64,000 nucleotides of DNA from Undibacterium pigrum (lineage in GTDB: Bacteria; Pseudomonadota; Gammaproteobacteria; Burkholderiales; Burkholderiaceae_D). This document shows, in pieces, positions 1 to 8,899 of this stretch. How positions within the stretch are numbered: the stretch's first letter is position 1; every line of letters begins with the position of its first letter. Location of the stretch: the NCBI RefSeq assembly GCF_003201815.1, contig NZ_QJKB01000001.1, positions 434,001-498,000 on the forward strand, given 5' to 3'. The position numbers and the translations under genes were made by a program. The notes under the pieces are model-generated. The model saw nothing but the letters and a program-made list of their open reading frames with translations, ran no database searches and was not told the origin of the DNA.

Positions 1-1019
1 GTTATCTGCCATTTGACTACAAGGGTTTGAAATGGGCAGGCAAGCTGGATTGGAAATGGCAGGCATTGGCGGTAAGGGCTGAAAGCTTGCCTGAGCTGGT
101 GCCGCCCGGCACGGTCATGGGACACATCAATCAGGCGGCTGAGGCAGCAACCGGCATACTGGCTGGCACACCTTTGCTGGCTGCAGCAGCGGACAAGGCT
201 TGTGAAGTGATAGGCGCTGGTTGCCAGCAGCCTAATATCGGTTGTCTCAGTTATGGCACGACGGCCACCATCAATACCACCAGCAAAAAATATCTGGAAG
301 TAACGCCCTTCATACCGCCATACCCAGCAGCGATACCCAATTCATATAGTACCGAAGTACAGATATTCCGTGGTTACTGGATGGTGAACTGGTTCAAGGA
401 ACAATTTGGCCATCATGAAAAACTGCAAGCGGCAGAGCAGGGTGTCTTGCCAGAGGCCTTGTTTGATGAACTGGTGAATGCCGTGCCGCCAGGCTCCATG
501 GGCCTGATGTTGCAACCCTACTGGACGCCTGGCATCAAGGTGCCGGGTGCGGAGGCCAAAGGGGCCATCATCGGCTTCGGTGATGTGCATACGCGAGCAC
601 ATATGTACCGCGCTATTCTTGAGGGCCTGGCTTATGCCTTACGAGAAGGTAAAGAACGCATAGAAAAGCGTAGCGGTGTAGCGATCACTGAATTGCGTAT
701 CTCAGGCGGCGGCTCGCAAAGTGATGCTGCCATGCAATTGACGGCCGATATCTTTGGCTTGCCTACTTCACGCCCGCATATCTACGAGACATCCGGCCTG
801 GGTGCTGCAATTGATGCGACCGTTGGACTGGGCTTGCATCCCAGTTTTGATGTGGCCATCAAGGAGATGACACGTATAGGCAAAACCTTTGAGCCTATCG
901 CCCATCATCACCAGATCTACAATGAGCTGTATCACCGCGTCTACCAAAAAATGTATGCCCGTCTCCAGCCCTTATATAAAGAGATACAGCAAATTACGGG
1001 ATACCCCAAAATGCATTGA
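1..1019 (+). CDS. FGGY-family carbohydrate kinase, C-terminal part (5' end outside window)
   Basis: This is the C-terminal part of a sugar kinase of the FGGY family, which phosphorylates a sugar or polyol with ATP in the cytoplasm. The frame is open to the left edge (it reads YLPFDYKGLKWAG upstream of the first TTG at 27), so the true start lies outside and roughly 150 N-terminal residues are missing. The visible part carries the GCLSYGTTATINT stretch, the FGGY_C segment around HTRAHMYRAILEGLAYALREG and the adenosine-binding motif LRISGGGSQSDAAMQ, followed by a helical tail. The substrate cannot be told from this half; xylulokinase-like or ribulokinase-like activities are possible. The next gene follows within 40 bases on the same strand, so co-transcription is likely. 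Confidence 0.85.
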   Translation, partial: YLPFDYKGLKWAGKLDWKWQALAVRAESLPELVPPGTVMGHINQAAEAATGILAGTPLLAAAADKACEVIGAGCQQPNIGCLSYGTTATINTTSKKYLEVTPFIPPYPAAIPNSYSTEVQIFRGYWMVNWFKEQFGHHEKLQAAEQGVLPEALFDELVNAVPPGSMGLMLQPYWTPGIKVPGAEAKGAIIGFGDVHTRAHMYRAILEGLAYALREGKERIEKRSGVAITELRISGGGSQSDAAMQLTADIFGLPTSRPHIYETSGLGAAIDATVGLGLHPSFDVAIKEMTRIGKTFEPIAHHHQIYNELYHRVYQKMYARLQPLYKEIQQITGYPKMH

Positions 1020-1057
1020 GGCTGCATGGTAGTGCCTGGCCTGCTATGATTGCCAGC

Positions 1058-1768
1058 ATGATGACTATCGTTCTTTTGCCTGGCATGGATGGCACAGGCA
1101 CACTCTACGCGCCTTTGCATGCGGCATTGAATGGTGAATGCAAGTTACTGATGCTGACATATCCGGTAGATCAGGCGCTGAGCTATGCAGAGCTGGAAGC
1201 ATTGGTTCAGACGCAACTGCCACAGGATGAAGACTATATTTTGCTGGGAGAATCGTTCTCAGGGCCGATTGCCATCTCCATCGCCGCCACGCAACCAGTG
1301 CGGCTAAAAGCATTAATACTTTGTGCGACTTTTGCCAGCAATCCTCGTCCCTTGCTGGCTGCGTCCAGGTATGCCCTGCCTTATTTGCCAACCAGGCTGG
1401 CACCTTTAAGTGTATTCAGTCATTTGCTGCTGGGTCGATTTTCCAGTAAAGAATTGCGCAGGCAACTGGCCTATGCTTTGGCGCAAGTCAAACCATCCAG
1501 CTTAAAGGCAAGGCTACGCGCGGTACTGTGTTGTGATGTCAAAGAAAAACTCAAACTCCTCAAAGTACCGGTAATTTATCTGCAAGCTAGCAGGGACAAG
1601 CTGGTACCTGCATCCGCTCATGCTGACATCAGCAGGCAATTGCATGACATGGAAACTTATAGATACGATGCACCCCACTTTTTACTGCAAACGAAAGCAG
1701 ATGAAGTTGCGAAAGACATTTTGAAGTTCATTTCAAGAATTGAAGCTCATGAGGAAAAGCAGCTTTGA
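1058..1768 (+). CDS. alpha/beta hydrolase
   Basis: This encodes a small cytoplasmic alpha/beta-hydrolase of about 236 residues with unknown substrate. The sequence starts with the typical first strand and oxyanion region (TIVLLPGMDGTG). The nucleophile elbow is LLGESFSGP with Ser as nucleophile, the acid is the Asp in ASRDKLVP, and the catalytic His is in APHFLLQ. There is no signal peptide. The frame could start at 1016, but that start would overlap the kinase stop codon. The paired ATG codons at 1058 and 1061 give the normal family N terminus, so 1058 is preferred. The gene lies between the kinase and an AraC regulator in one direction with short gaps. Nothing in the sequence fixes whether it is an esterase, lipase or lactonase. 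Confidence 0.8.
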   Translation: MMTIVLLPGMDGTGTLYAPLHAALNGECKLLMLTYPVDQALSYAELEALVQTQLPQDEDYILLGESFSGPIAISIAATQPVRLKALILCATFASNPRPLLAASRYALPYLPTRLAPLSVFSHLLLGRFSSKELRRQLAYALAQVKPSSLKARLRAVLCCDVKEKLKLLKVPVIYLQASRDKLVPASAHADISRQLHDMETYRYDAPHFLLQTKADEVAKDILKFISRIEAHEEKQL

Positions 1769-1783
1769 TGCATAATATTAAGC

Positions 1784-2800
1784 ATGAAAGCGCTCCCTAC
1801 ATCCCAATCTCAAGTTAATGCCAAGGTCAATGCTCATGTCCATGTCTATCAGGCGGAATACGCAAGACGCCTGAATCGTGTCCTTGATTATATAGATCAG
1901 CACCTGGACTCTTCTCTTGAGCTGGAACAACTGGCTGAAATAGCACATTTTTCGCGCTTCCATTTTCATCGGGTATTTGCCGCCTGGATGGGGGAGACCC
2001 TGGGTGATTATGCGCGCAGGCGACGCCTGGAAACTGCGGCCTGGCGTTTGTCCTGTGATCTTCAGGCATCAATACTGGATATTGCGCTGGCATGCGGATT
2101 TGCTTCTGGCGAAGCATTTGCGCGCGCATTCAAGCTGCGGTTTGATTGTACTCCCACTCAATGGCGTGCCGGTAGCCATAAGCGCAGGTTGGAGCAGGTG
2201 CGTGCTATTTATGAAAAAAGGCTACTGCAAGACAGCAATCTGAGTCAGGTACTCAGCAATCCTGATCAGGTAAGCCAGGGTGGTATTTGCGAAGATGGTG
2301 ACTCTTATCAACCACTTCGAAAGTATCATATGGAAGTAAAAATTGTTCAGTTACCAGCAGTACGCGTTGCTTACCATCGCTATATAGGTCCATATGGCCC
2401 TGGTGTTACATCGTTCTGGCGCAGCAAAGTAGCGCCCTGGATGCAAGTGCACGGTTTGCAGGATCAATTATGCTATGGCATAGGTCATGATGATCCCAGT
2501 GTCACGGCAGCCGACAAATGCCGTTACGATGCATGTGTCACCGTACCAGATGTTTTTGCATCTGACACTCAGGTAAATATCAAGACTCTGCCAGGCGGTG
2601 CTTACGCTGTGGCCAAGTTCAATGGACCTGTGACCAGTGTCAATGATGCCTGGATGGAGTTGATGCGTGAATATTTGCCAGCCAGCGGCATGCAATGTGA
2701 TGACAGGCCCTGTTTTGAGCAGTTCTCAGCGAATTCTGCGCTGGACTCGCAGACGGGGATGTTTTCTTGTTCACTGTGCATACCTGTCAACGCACTTTAA
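1784..2800 (+). CDS. AraC-family regulator with GyrI-like effector domain
   Basis: This is a 338-residue DNA-binding regulator. Residues about 25-130 form the two helix-turn-helix units of the AraC family, including the LEQLAEIAHFSRFHFHRVF segment and the second recognition helix near DIALACGFASGEAFARAF. Residues about 180-338 form a GyrI-like small-molecule-binding domain beginning near MEVKIVQLPAVRVAYHRYIG. This order (AraC DNA-binding domain first, GyrI-like domain last) is that of Rob-type and multidrug-responsive regulators. The start is an ATG 16 bases after the hydrolase stop codon, so it may be the last gene of that unit. The inducer and target genes cannot be read from the window. 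A gene-free stretch follows. Confidence 0.88.
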   Translation: MKALPTSQSQVNAKVNAHVHVYQAEYARRLNRVLDYIDQHLDSSLELEQLAEIAHFSRFHFHRVFAAWMGETLGDYARRRRLETAAWRLSCDLQASILDIALACGFASGEAFARAFKLRFDCTPTQWRAGSHKRRLEQVRAIYEKRLLQDSNLSQVLSNPDQVSQGGICEDGDSYQPLRKYHMEVKIVQLPAVRVAYHRYIGPYGPGVTSFWRSKVAPWMQVHGLQDQLCYGIGHDDPSVTAADKCRYDACVTVPDVFASDTQVNIKTLPGGAYAVAKFNGPVTSVNDAWMELMREYLPASGMQCDDRPCFEQFSANSALDSQTGMFSCSLCIPVNAL

Positions 2801-3242
2801 GAATGATAAAAAGAGATGGTGATGCTCGCAGTTTTCATTTGCGATTGTCGTAAGCTGATTTAATGCACCCTTACCGGGCCATGCGGACATTTCTTTACTT
2901 TGCTGTGTCATGGTCCGGTTTCTCCCATCACTCCAAATCATGTTTCCAGGAAAAGTACCGGTTTTGCACAGTTTCAGCGCACACATGCACCGAAAAGTAG
3001 AATTGCCATATTTGTCAGGCATTTTTCTCATGTTTTACTGTGATTACGCACTGACTTAGTCATTAAACCAAGTTCCTTGGTGTTTAGGCTTGCAAGGCAT
3101 TCACCTTCATTTGCCATATAAGCGCTCACCAAGAGAAATCTGAATGCAGTTTTTGTTTTTATCAGCTGGCACGTTATCTGCTATCTGTCCTGATGGAAGT
3201 TCGGTTTTTCTTTCCATGACCTCACCACTATCAGGAGAAAAC
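2801..3242. other. gene-free region upstream of urtA
   Basis: This 442-base stretch separates the AraC-type regulator from urtA. No convincing gene was found on either strand; the short minus-strand frame at 2771-3031 has unnatural composition and overlaps the AraC gene. The right part holds the sigma-54 promoter described separately and the Shine-Dalgarno AGGAGA just before the urtA ATG. Fragments resembling NtrC half-sites (GCACC and TGGTG) occur, but no full palindrome with the expected spacing was seen. Confidence 0.6.
3167..3182 (+). promoter_or_regulatory. sigma-54 (RpoN) promoter of the urtABCDE-ureD operon
   Basis: The sequence TGGCACGTTATCTGCT matches the RpoN consensus TGGCACG-N4-TTGCW at all fixed positions but one. 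The invariant GG (3168-3169) and GC (3180-3181) are exactly ten bases apart. Transcription would begin near 3193, about 50 bases before the chosen urtA start at 3243. This supports that start and makes the upstream frame extension to 3144 untenable. Urea uptake genes are commonly under NtrC/RpoN control, so the site makes biological sense. Confidence 0.75.
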
Positions 3243-4496
3243 ATGTCACGTCGTACTGTTTTGAAAGCAACTGCTGTCGCCGCAATGACCCTGGCCGCTA
3301 CCGGTTGGATGTCGCAGGCACAGGCCGCCGATACTATCAAGGTCGGCATTCTGCATTCCCTGTCTGGCACTATGGCAATCTCGGAGACATCTCTCAAAGA
3401 TGTGGCCCTGATGACGATAGATGAAATCAATGCCAAGGGTGGTGTCATGGGTAAAAAACTGGAAGCGGTGATCGTTGATCCTGCCTCCAACTGGCCGCTG
3501 TTTGCAGAAAAAGCCCGCCAACTCGTGTCGCAAGACAAGGTATCCGTCGTGTTTGGCTGCTGGACGTCGGTATCACGTAAATCAGTATTGCCAGTCTTCA
3601 AGGAACTCAATAGCCTGCTGTTTTATCCGGTACAGTATGAAGGTGAAGAGCTGGAGAAAAACGTTTTCTACACAGGTGCTGCGCCTAACCAGCAAGCCAT
3701 TCCTGCGACAGAATACCTGATGTCAAAAGAGGGGGGCGGTGCCAAGCGCTTTGTCTTGCTGGGTACTGATTATGTGTACCCACGCACTACCAACAAAATC
3801 CTGCGCGCCTTCTTGCATAGCAAGGGTGTCAAAGATACTGATATCGATGAAGTGTATACCCCATTCGGCCACTCTGATTACCAGACCATCGTCGCTAACA
3901 TAAAGAAATTTGCTGCGGGTGGTAAGACGGCAGTTATCTCCACCATCAATGGTGACTCCAATGTCCCATTCTATAAAGAACTCGGCAATGCTGGCTTGAA
4001 GGCCACGGATGTACCTGTCGTCGCCTTCTCAGTCGGTGAAGAAGAATTGCGCGGTGTAGATACCAAGCCATTGGTGGGTCATCTGGCCGCCTGGAATTAT
4101 TTCCAGTCCGTGAAAAACCCGGTGAATACTGAATTCATCAAGAAATGGAAAGACTATGCAGTTGCCAAAAAACTGCCTAATGCCGCAACAGTGGTGACCA
4201 ATGATCCTATGGAAGCGACTTATGTAGGTATATATATGTGGAAGCAGGCTGTTGAAAAAGCCAAATCCACAGATACCGACAAAGTCATCGCTACCATGGG
4301 CGGGCAGACTTTCAAGGCACCTTCCGGTTTTGAGCTGACGATGGACAAAACCAATCATCACCTGCACAAGCCAGTCATGATAGGTGAGATCAAGGCTGAC
4401 GGTCAGTTCAGCGTTGTCTATAAAACCAAGACACCTATCCGTGCGCAACCATGGAGCCCTTTCATCCCGGGCAATGAAGGCAAGCAGAAGCTGTAA
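3243..4496 (+). CDS. urtA: urea ABC transporter substrate-binding protein UrtA
   Basis: UrtA is the periplasmic binding protein that delivers urea (or short-chain amides) to the UrtBCDE importer. The chosen start gives 417 residues and an N terminus with a twin-arginine signal (MSRRTVLKATA), a hydrophobic stretch and an Ala-rich cleavage site near AQAAD, so export by Tat is likely. The mature part begins TIKVGILHSLSGTMAISE, the usual start of branched-chain-amino-acid-type type I periplasmic binding proteins, with the VVFGCWTSVSRKSVLPVF and LLFYPVQYEGEE segments characteristic of UrtA. A good AGGAGA ribosome site precedes 3243. The gene opens the urt operon behind a sigma-54 promoter; the gap to the next start is about 100 bases. 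Confidence 0.95.
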   Translation: MSRRTVLKATAVAAMTLAATGWMSQAQAADTIKVGILHSLSGTMAISETSLKDVALMTIDEINAKGGVMGKKLEAVIVDPASNWPLFAEKARQLVSQDKVSVVFGCWTSVSRKSVLPVFKELNSLLFYPVQYEGEELEKNVFYTGAAPNQQAIPATEYLMSKEGGGAKRFVLLGTDYVYPRTTNKILRAFLHSKGVKDTDIDEVYTPFGHSDYQTIVANIKKFAAGGKTAVISTINGDSNVPFYKELGNAGLKATDVPVVAFSVGEEELRGVDTKPLVGHLAAWNYFQSVKNPVNTEFIKKWKDYAVAKKLPNAATVVTNDPMEATYVGIYMWKQAVEKAKSTDTDKVIATMGGQTFKAPSGFELTMDKTNHHLHKPVMIGEIKADGQFSVVYKTKTPIRAQPWSPFIPGNEGKQKL

Positions 4497-4593
4497 TTCA
4501 ATAAATGTTTAAGGATTGACGCAGACACTCAGGGCTCTCACATCGATTGCCCTGAGTGCTGTTCCGGATTCTCCATCCCTGACCTGGTTGCCT

Positions 4594-6192
4594 ATGATAT
4601 TTCGTAAAATCTGCGCGAGCATAGTCTTGCTCGTGTTCAGCCTGACAGCGCACGCGGCCATCGATGGCAAGCTCTTGCAGGCGCTGGCGGGTGATGATCC
4701 GGATGCGCGTATTACTGCCGTCAATACCATTGCAGCCCTGGGTAATGAAGAGGCTGTGGAAGTATTGACTGCACTCAAAAATGAACAATTGTTTGCCAGG
4801 GACGTCGCCGTTTATCTGGTCGACGGTGAGCAGGCAAAAGACCTTGGCACCGGAAAAATGCAAAAGCTGCCGGATGATGCCGAGGCAATCACCATCAATA
4901 ACCGCCTGCGTGCGGCGCTGGATAGTGCGCTGTCAGGCCTGAGATTATTTTCACCGGATAAAAATGTCCGTCTGGTCGCTGCCACTGCGCTGGAAAAAGA
5001 AGCCACGCCAGAACAATTGCCCTTGCTGAACAAAGCTTATCTGAAAGAAAACGATAGCGAAATCAAGTCCCGACTGCAAATGCTGATTGCTACCGCCAAT
5101 TTGCAGGCCAGTGACCCGGTTGTACGCAAGGCTGCCGTCAAGGCTTTGCTGGATAGCCCCAATCCCAATTTAAAACCTGTGCTGCAAAAGATGCTGGCAC
5201 AAAATCCCGATGGTAGTTACAACGAAGCCGATGCCAGCATACGCCTGGAGGCTGCCAATACCCTGAATGCCATCGATGGCCGGCTGGCGCGCATGGAATT
5301 TGTCGGCAATCTGTTTTATGGAGTATCGCTGGGTAGTGTGCTGTTACTGGCTGCGCTGGGTCTGGCAATCACCTTTGGCCTGATGGGTATCATCAATATG
5401 GCGCATGGTGAATTGCTGATGATAGGCGCATACACCACCTATGTCTGCCAGATGCTGTTCCGTAAATTCATGCCTGATGCTGTCGATGCCTATTTATTGC
5501 TGGCTTTGCCTGCCGCCTTCCTGGTTTCTGCCGCCGTTGGTATTTTGCTGGAGAGAACGGTCATACGCTGGTTATATGGTCGCCCGCTGGAGACACTGTT
5601 ATGCACCTGGGGCATCAGCCTGATCTTAATGCAAGCGGTGCGCTCAATTTTTGGTGCGCAAAATGTCGAGGTCGCCAATCCTTCCTGGATGTCGGGTGGT
5701 ATTACGGTGCTGGGTTCGCTGGTGCTGTCTTATAACCGAATCATCATTATCTTCTTTGCCTTGTTCGTCGTGCTGGCTGTCTGGCTGATCCTGAACAAAA
5801 CACGCCTGGGTTTGTTTGTGCGTGCTGTGACACAGAATCGCCGCATGGCTGATTGCGTAGGTGTGGCAACTGGCAAGATAGACATGCTGACTTTTGGACT
5901 GGGCTCGGGCATTGCAGGTCTGGGTGGTGTGGCTTTGTCGCAGTTGGGTAATGTTGGCCCTGACCTTGGGCAAAACTATATCGTCGATTCTTTCATGGTC
6001 GTGGTGTTGGGCGGGGTAGGGCAACTGGCGGGCACAGTGATTGCGGCTTTTGGCCTGGGTGAAGTGAATAAATTTCTGGAGCCAGTGGCTGGTGCCGTCA
6101 TGGCCAAGATCGTCATCCTGGTATTCATCATCATTTTCATACAACGCAGACCGCAAGGCTTGTTTGCGCTCAAAGGCAGGAGTGTGGAATGA
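4594..6192 (+). CDS. urtB: urea ABC transporter permease UrtB
   Basis: UrtB is one of the two inner-membrane permeases of the urea importer. With the ATG at 4594 it has about 532 residues. A signal-like segment (IVLLVFSLTAHAA) is followed by an exported alpha-helical, HEAT-like region (about residues 25-230, with repeats such as DDPDARITAVNTIAALG). The LivH-type permease core with eight or more membrane spans follows, including GLMGIINMAHGELLMIGAY. The N-terminal repeat domain is usual in proteobacterial UrtB. The frame extends to a TTG at 4516, but that would put 26 unnatural residues ahead of the signal sequence. The ribosome site before 4594 is weak, so the exact start is uncertain. The stop overlaps the urtC start by four bases. 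Confidence 0.93.
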   Translation: MIFRKICASIVLLVFSLTAHAAIDGKLLQALAGDDPDARITAVNTIAALGNEEAVEVLTALKNEQLFARDVAVYLVDGEQAKDLGTGKMQKLPDDAEAITINNRLRAALDSALSGLRLFSPDKNVRLVAATALEKEATPEQLPLLNKAYLKENDSEIKSRLQMLIATANLQASDPVVRKAAVKALLDSPNPNLKPVLQKMLAQNPDGSYNEADASIRLEAANTLNAIDGRLARMEFVGNLFYGVSLGSVLLLAALGLAITFGLMGIINMAHGELLMIGAYTTYVCQMLFRKFMPDAVDAYLLLALPAAFLVSAAVGILLERTVIRWLYGRPLETLLCTWGISLILMQAVRSIFGAQNVEVANPSWMSGGITVLGSLVLSYNRIIIIFFALFVVLAVWLILNKTRLGLFVRAVTQNRRMADCVGVATGKIDMLTFGLGSGIAGLGGVALSQLGNVGPDLGQNYIVDSFMVVVLGGVGQLAGTVIAAFGLGEVNKFLEPVAGAVMAKIVILVFIIIFIQRRPQGLFALKGRSVE

Positions 6193-7298
6193 GTGCTACT
6201 ACGACATTTGCAATGGCAAAAGGACTGTTTTCCAAACCGGCATGGACAGGCATATTGGTGTGCGCGGTGATAGCCGTATTGCTGCCCATTCTTAATCTGA
6301 GCTTTCCTGTTGGTCATGCCCTGCATATTTCCAGCTACACGATAGCCTTGGTTGGCAAGTTCATGTGCTATGCCCTGGCTGCGCTGGCGCTTGATCTGGT
6401 CTGGGGTTATACCGGCATTTTATCTTTGGGACATGGCGTATTTTTTGCGCTAGGTGCCTATGCGCATGGCATGTATCTGATGCGTGCTATTGGCCGTGAC
6501 GGTGTTTATCAAAGCAATCTGCCTGACTTCATGGTTTTCCTGGACTGGAAAACTTATCCCTGGTATTGGGCGATGACCGACAGCTTCTGGTATTGCATGG
6601 CACTGGTGATACTGGTGCCTGGTGTGCTGGCCTTTATCTTTGGATTCTTTGCCTTTCGCTCACGCATCAAGGGTGTGTATTTCTCTATCATCACCCAAGC
6701 AATGACATTTGCCTTCATGCTGCTGTTCTTCCGTAATAACACTGGCTTTGGCGGCAATAATGGTTTTACTGATTTCAAACGCATTCTGGGTTTTACCATC
6801 ACAGCACCTGGCACCAAGGCAGCGCTGTATCTGATCACCTTGCTGATTTTGCTGTCAGCCTTGTTCCTGTGCCGCTGGATAGTCACTTCCAAGCTGGGGC
6901 GCGTGCTACAGGCTGTGCGTGATTCAGAATCGCGACTGATGTTCATCGGTTACAACCCCTTGTGGTTCAAGCTGTTTGTCTGGACGCTGTCTGCCATACT
7001 ATGCGGTATTGCCGGTGCCCTGTATGTACCGCAAGTTGGTATCATCAATCCGTCTGAAATGTCACCAGCAAACTCCATAGAAATGGTGATCTGGGCGGCA
7101 GTCGGTGGGCGCGGTACATTGCTGGGGCCTATCATCGGTGCTTTTACTGTCAATGGCTTGAAGAGCTGGTTCACTGCGGCTTTCCCGGATTTGTGGTTGT
7201 ACGCTCTGGGTTTGTTGTTTATTTTGGTCACACTGTTCATGCAACAAGGCGTATTGGGCCTGGTGAGCAAGTTCAAAAAACAGCGGGAGCCTGCATGA
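6189..7298 (+). CDS. urtC: urea ABC transporter permease UrtC
   Basis: UrtC is the second inner-membrane permease of the urea importer, 369 residues, of the LivM type. The sequence shows about nine hydrophobic spans and the family segment LDLVWGYTGILSLGHGVFFALGAY, followed by VRDSESRLMFIGYNP, a cytoplasmic loop that contacts the ATPases, and the late motif GGRGTLLGPIIGAF. Its ATG overlaps the urtB stop (ATGA), and its own stop overlaps the urtD start in the same way, so translation of the three genes is probably coupled. Length and order match the family. Confidence 0.95.
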   Translation: MSATTTFAMAKGLFSKPAWTGILVCAVIAVLLPILNLSFPVGHALHISSYTIALVGKFMCYALAALALDLVWGYTGILSLGHGVFFALGAYAHGMYLMRAIGRDGVYQSNLPDFMVFLDWKTYPWYWAMTDSFWYCMALVILVPGVLAFIFGFFAFRSRIKGVYFSIITQAMTFAFMLLFFRNNTGFGGNNGFTDFKRILGFTITAPGTKAALYLITLLILLSALFLCRWIVTSKLGRVLQAVRDSESRLMFIGYNPLWFKLFVWTLSAILCGIAGALYVPQVGIINPSEMSPANSIEMVIWAAVGGRGTLLGPIIGAFTVNGLKSWFTAAFPDLWLYALGLLFILVTLFMQQGVLGLVSKFKKQREPA

Positions 7299-8152
7299 CT
7301 TCTTATATGATGAGCGGCGTCTTGCGACCAGGTCAGCAATACGAGGGTGCTACCGGTGATCAGGGTGTGTCTTATGGTCGCATCAAACAGGAAGGGGTAG
7401 ATACCACCCACGGCGCTATCCTTTACCTGGAAGATATCGTGGTGTCATTTGATGGTTTCAAGGCCATCAATAATCTGAACCTGGATATCTCTGTGGGTGA
7501 GCTGCGTTGCATCATCGGCCCCAATGGCGCTGGCAAAACCACGATGATGGATGTGATCACCGGCAAAACCCGGCCCACATCCGGCACTGCATTCTTTGGT
7601 CAGACTATGGATCTGACTCGCATGAGCGAAGTGGATATTGCCCATGCCGGCATAGGCCGCAAATTCCAGCGACCGACAGTATTCGAGCAGCACAGTGTAT
7701 TTGAGAATCTTGAGCTGGCCATGAAAATGGACAAGCGCGTCAAGACCACCCTGTTTGCCCGCTTGAACAGCGAACAAAAAGACAAGATCGCCGCCATCCT
7801 GCAATTGATACGCCTGGATGGGCAAGAGCAAAGGCAAGCTGGCCTGCTGTCGCATGGCCAAAAGCAGTGGCTGGAGATAGGCATGCTGCTGATACAGGAA
7901 CCGCAACTGATCTTGCTCGATGAGCCGGTAGCTGGCATGTCAGATGCAGAGACCGCACGCACTGCTGAATTGCTCAATGAACTGCGTGGCAAGCATTCCA
8001 TCATGGTGGTCGAGCATGATATGGGTTTCGTCACTGAAATTGCGCAACAGGGCAAAGTCACGGTATTGCATGAGGGATCTGTACTTGCCGATGGCACGAT
8101 GGCGCAGGTGCAGGCTGATGAACGTGTGATTGAAGTCTATCTGGGACGCTAA
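7295..8152 (+). CDS. urtD: urea ABC transporter ATP-binding protein UrtD
   Basis: UrtD is one of two ATPases energising urea import at the inner face of the membrane. It has about 285 residues: an unusually long hydrophilic N-terminal lead of about 45 residues, then Walker A GPNGAGKTT, signature LSHGQKQWLEIG and Walker B LILLDEPVAGMS, then the switch His in VVEHDMGFV. LivG/UrtD proteins often have such a variant signature (SHGQ for SGGQ). The open frame reaches back to 7193, but the ATG at 7295 overlapping the urtC stop (ATGA) is preferred because the upstream part lies wholly inside urtC. It sits between urtC and urtE. Confidence 0.94.
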   Translation: MTSYMMSGVLRPGQQYEGATGDQGVSYGRIKQEGVDTTHGAILYLEDIVVSFDGFKAINNLNLDISVGELRCIIGPNGAGKTTMMDVITGKTRPTSGTAFFGQTMDLTRMSEVDIAHAGIGRKFQRPTVFEQHSVFENLELAMKMDKRVKTTLFARLNSEQKDKIAAILQLIRLDGQEQRQAGLLSHGQKQWLEIGMLLIQEPQLILLDEPVAGMSDAETARTAELLNELRGKHSIMVVEHDMGFVTEIAQQGKVTVLHEGSVLADGTMAQVQADERVIEVYLGR

Positions 8153-8164
8153 TGAAAGCCAAGC

Positions 8165-8863
8165 ATGCTTGAAGTCAAACAACTGCACCAGCATTACGGT
8201 TCCAGCCACACCTTGCGTGGTATTTCACTGTCACTGAAAAAAGGTGAATGCATGGCCTTGCTGGGCCGTAATGGCGTCGGCAAAACCAGTTTACTTAAAT
8301 GCCTGATGGGCGTCTTGCCTGTTACTGAAGGTACTGTCAGTTTTGAAGGCCGCGACATCAACAAGCTCTCGCCGCATGACAGGGCCAGGGCTGGGATAGC
8401 TTATGTGCCACAAGGCCGTGAGATTTTTGCCCGCCTTACCGTCGAAGAAAACCTGCTCATGGGCATGGCCAGCCTGCCTGCACGCAAGGCAGGCAAAATC
8501 AAGGATGAGGTATATCAGCTGTTCCCTGTCTTGAAAGAAATGCTGCACAGGCGTGGTGGTGATTTATCGGGTGGTCAGCAGCAACAGCTTGCTATCGCCC
8601 GCGCCTTGCTGGCTGAGCCCAGGCTCATCATCCTCGATGAACCTACTGAAGGCATACAACCATCCATCATCAAGGATATAGGTCGTGTGATTCGCTTGCT
8701 TCGTGAGCGAGGTGATATCGGCATCTTGTTATGTGAGCAGTATTTCGATTTCGCCCGTGAACTGGCAGATCATTTTGTCGTGCTGTCGCGCGGTGAAGTG
8801 GTTGCCTATGGTGGTCAGGAGTTGATGGATGGTGATGACGTCAAGCGGCATCTGGCGGTATAG
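8165..8863 (+). CDS. urtE: urea ABC transporter ATP-binding protein UrtE
   Basis: UrtE is the second ATPase of the urea importer, 232 residues, LivF type. Walker A is GRNGVGKTS, the signature is LSGGQQQQLAIARAL, Walker B is RLIILDEPTEGIQPS, and the switch-region segment ILLCEQYFDFARELADHFVVLS has Gln where many ABC proteins have His, as is common in LivF/UrtE. The start is the ATG 13 bases after the urtD stop codon. It closes the transporter set, and ureD begins 37 bases later on the same strand, so transporter and urease accessory gene probably share an mRNA. Confidence 0.95.
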   Translation: MLEVKQLHQHYGSSHTLRGISLSLKKGECMALLGRNGVGKTSLLKCLMGVLPVTEGTVSFEGRDINKLSPHDRARAGIAYVPQGREIFARLTVEENLLMGMASLPARKAGKIKDEVYQLFPVLKEMLHRRGGDLSGGQQQQLAIARALLAEPRLIILDEPTEGIQPSIIKDIGRVIRLLRERGDIGILLCEQYFDFARELADHFVVLSRGEVVAYGGQELMDGDDVKRHLAV

Positions 8864-8899
8864 TGCAGTCTTTACCTTTTTCCCTCTCACTAGCTGAAT

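Noticed and set aside
2771-3031. 86-codon minus-strand frame downstream of the AraC-type gene
   Set aside because: Overlaps the end of the AraC gene, has no ribosome site and no family resemblance.
2801-3166. NtrC binding sites upstream of urtA
   Set aside because: Only isolated half-sites (GCACC, TGGTG) were seen; no palindrome with the right spacing.
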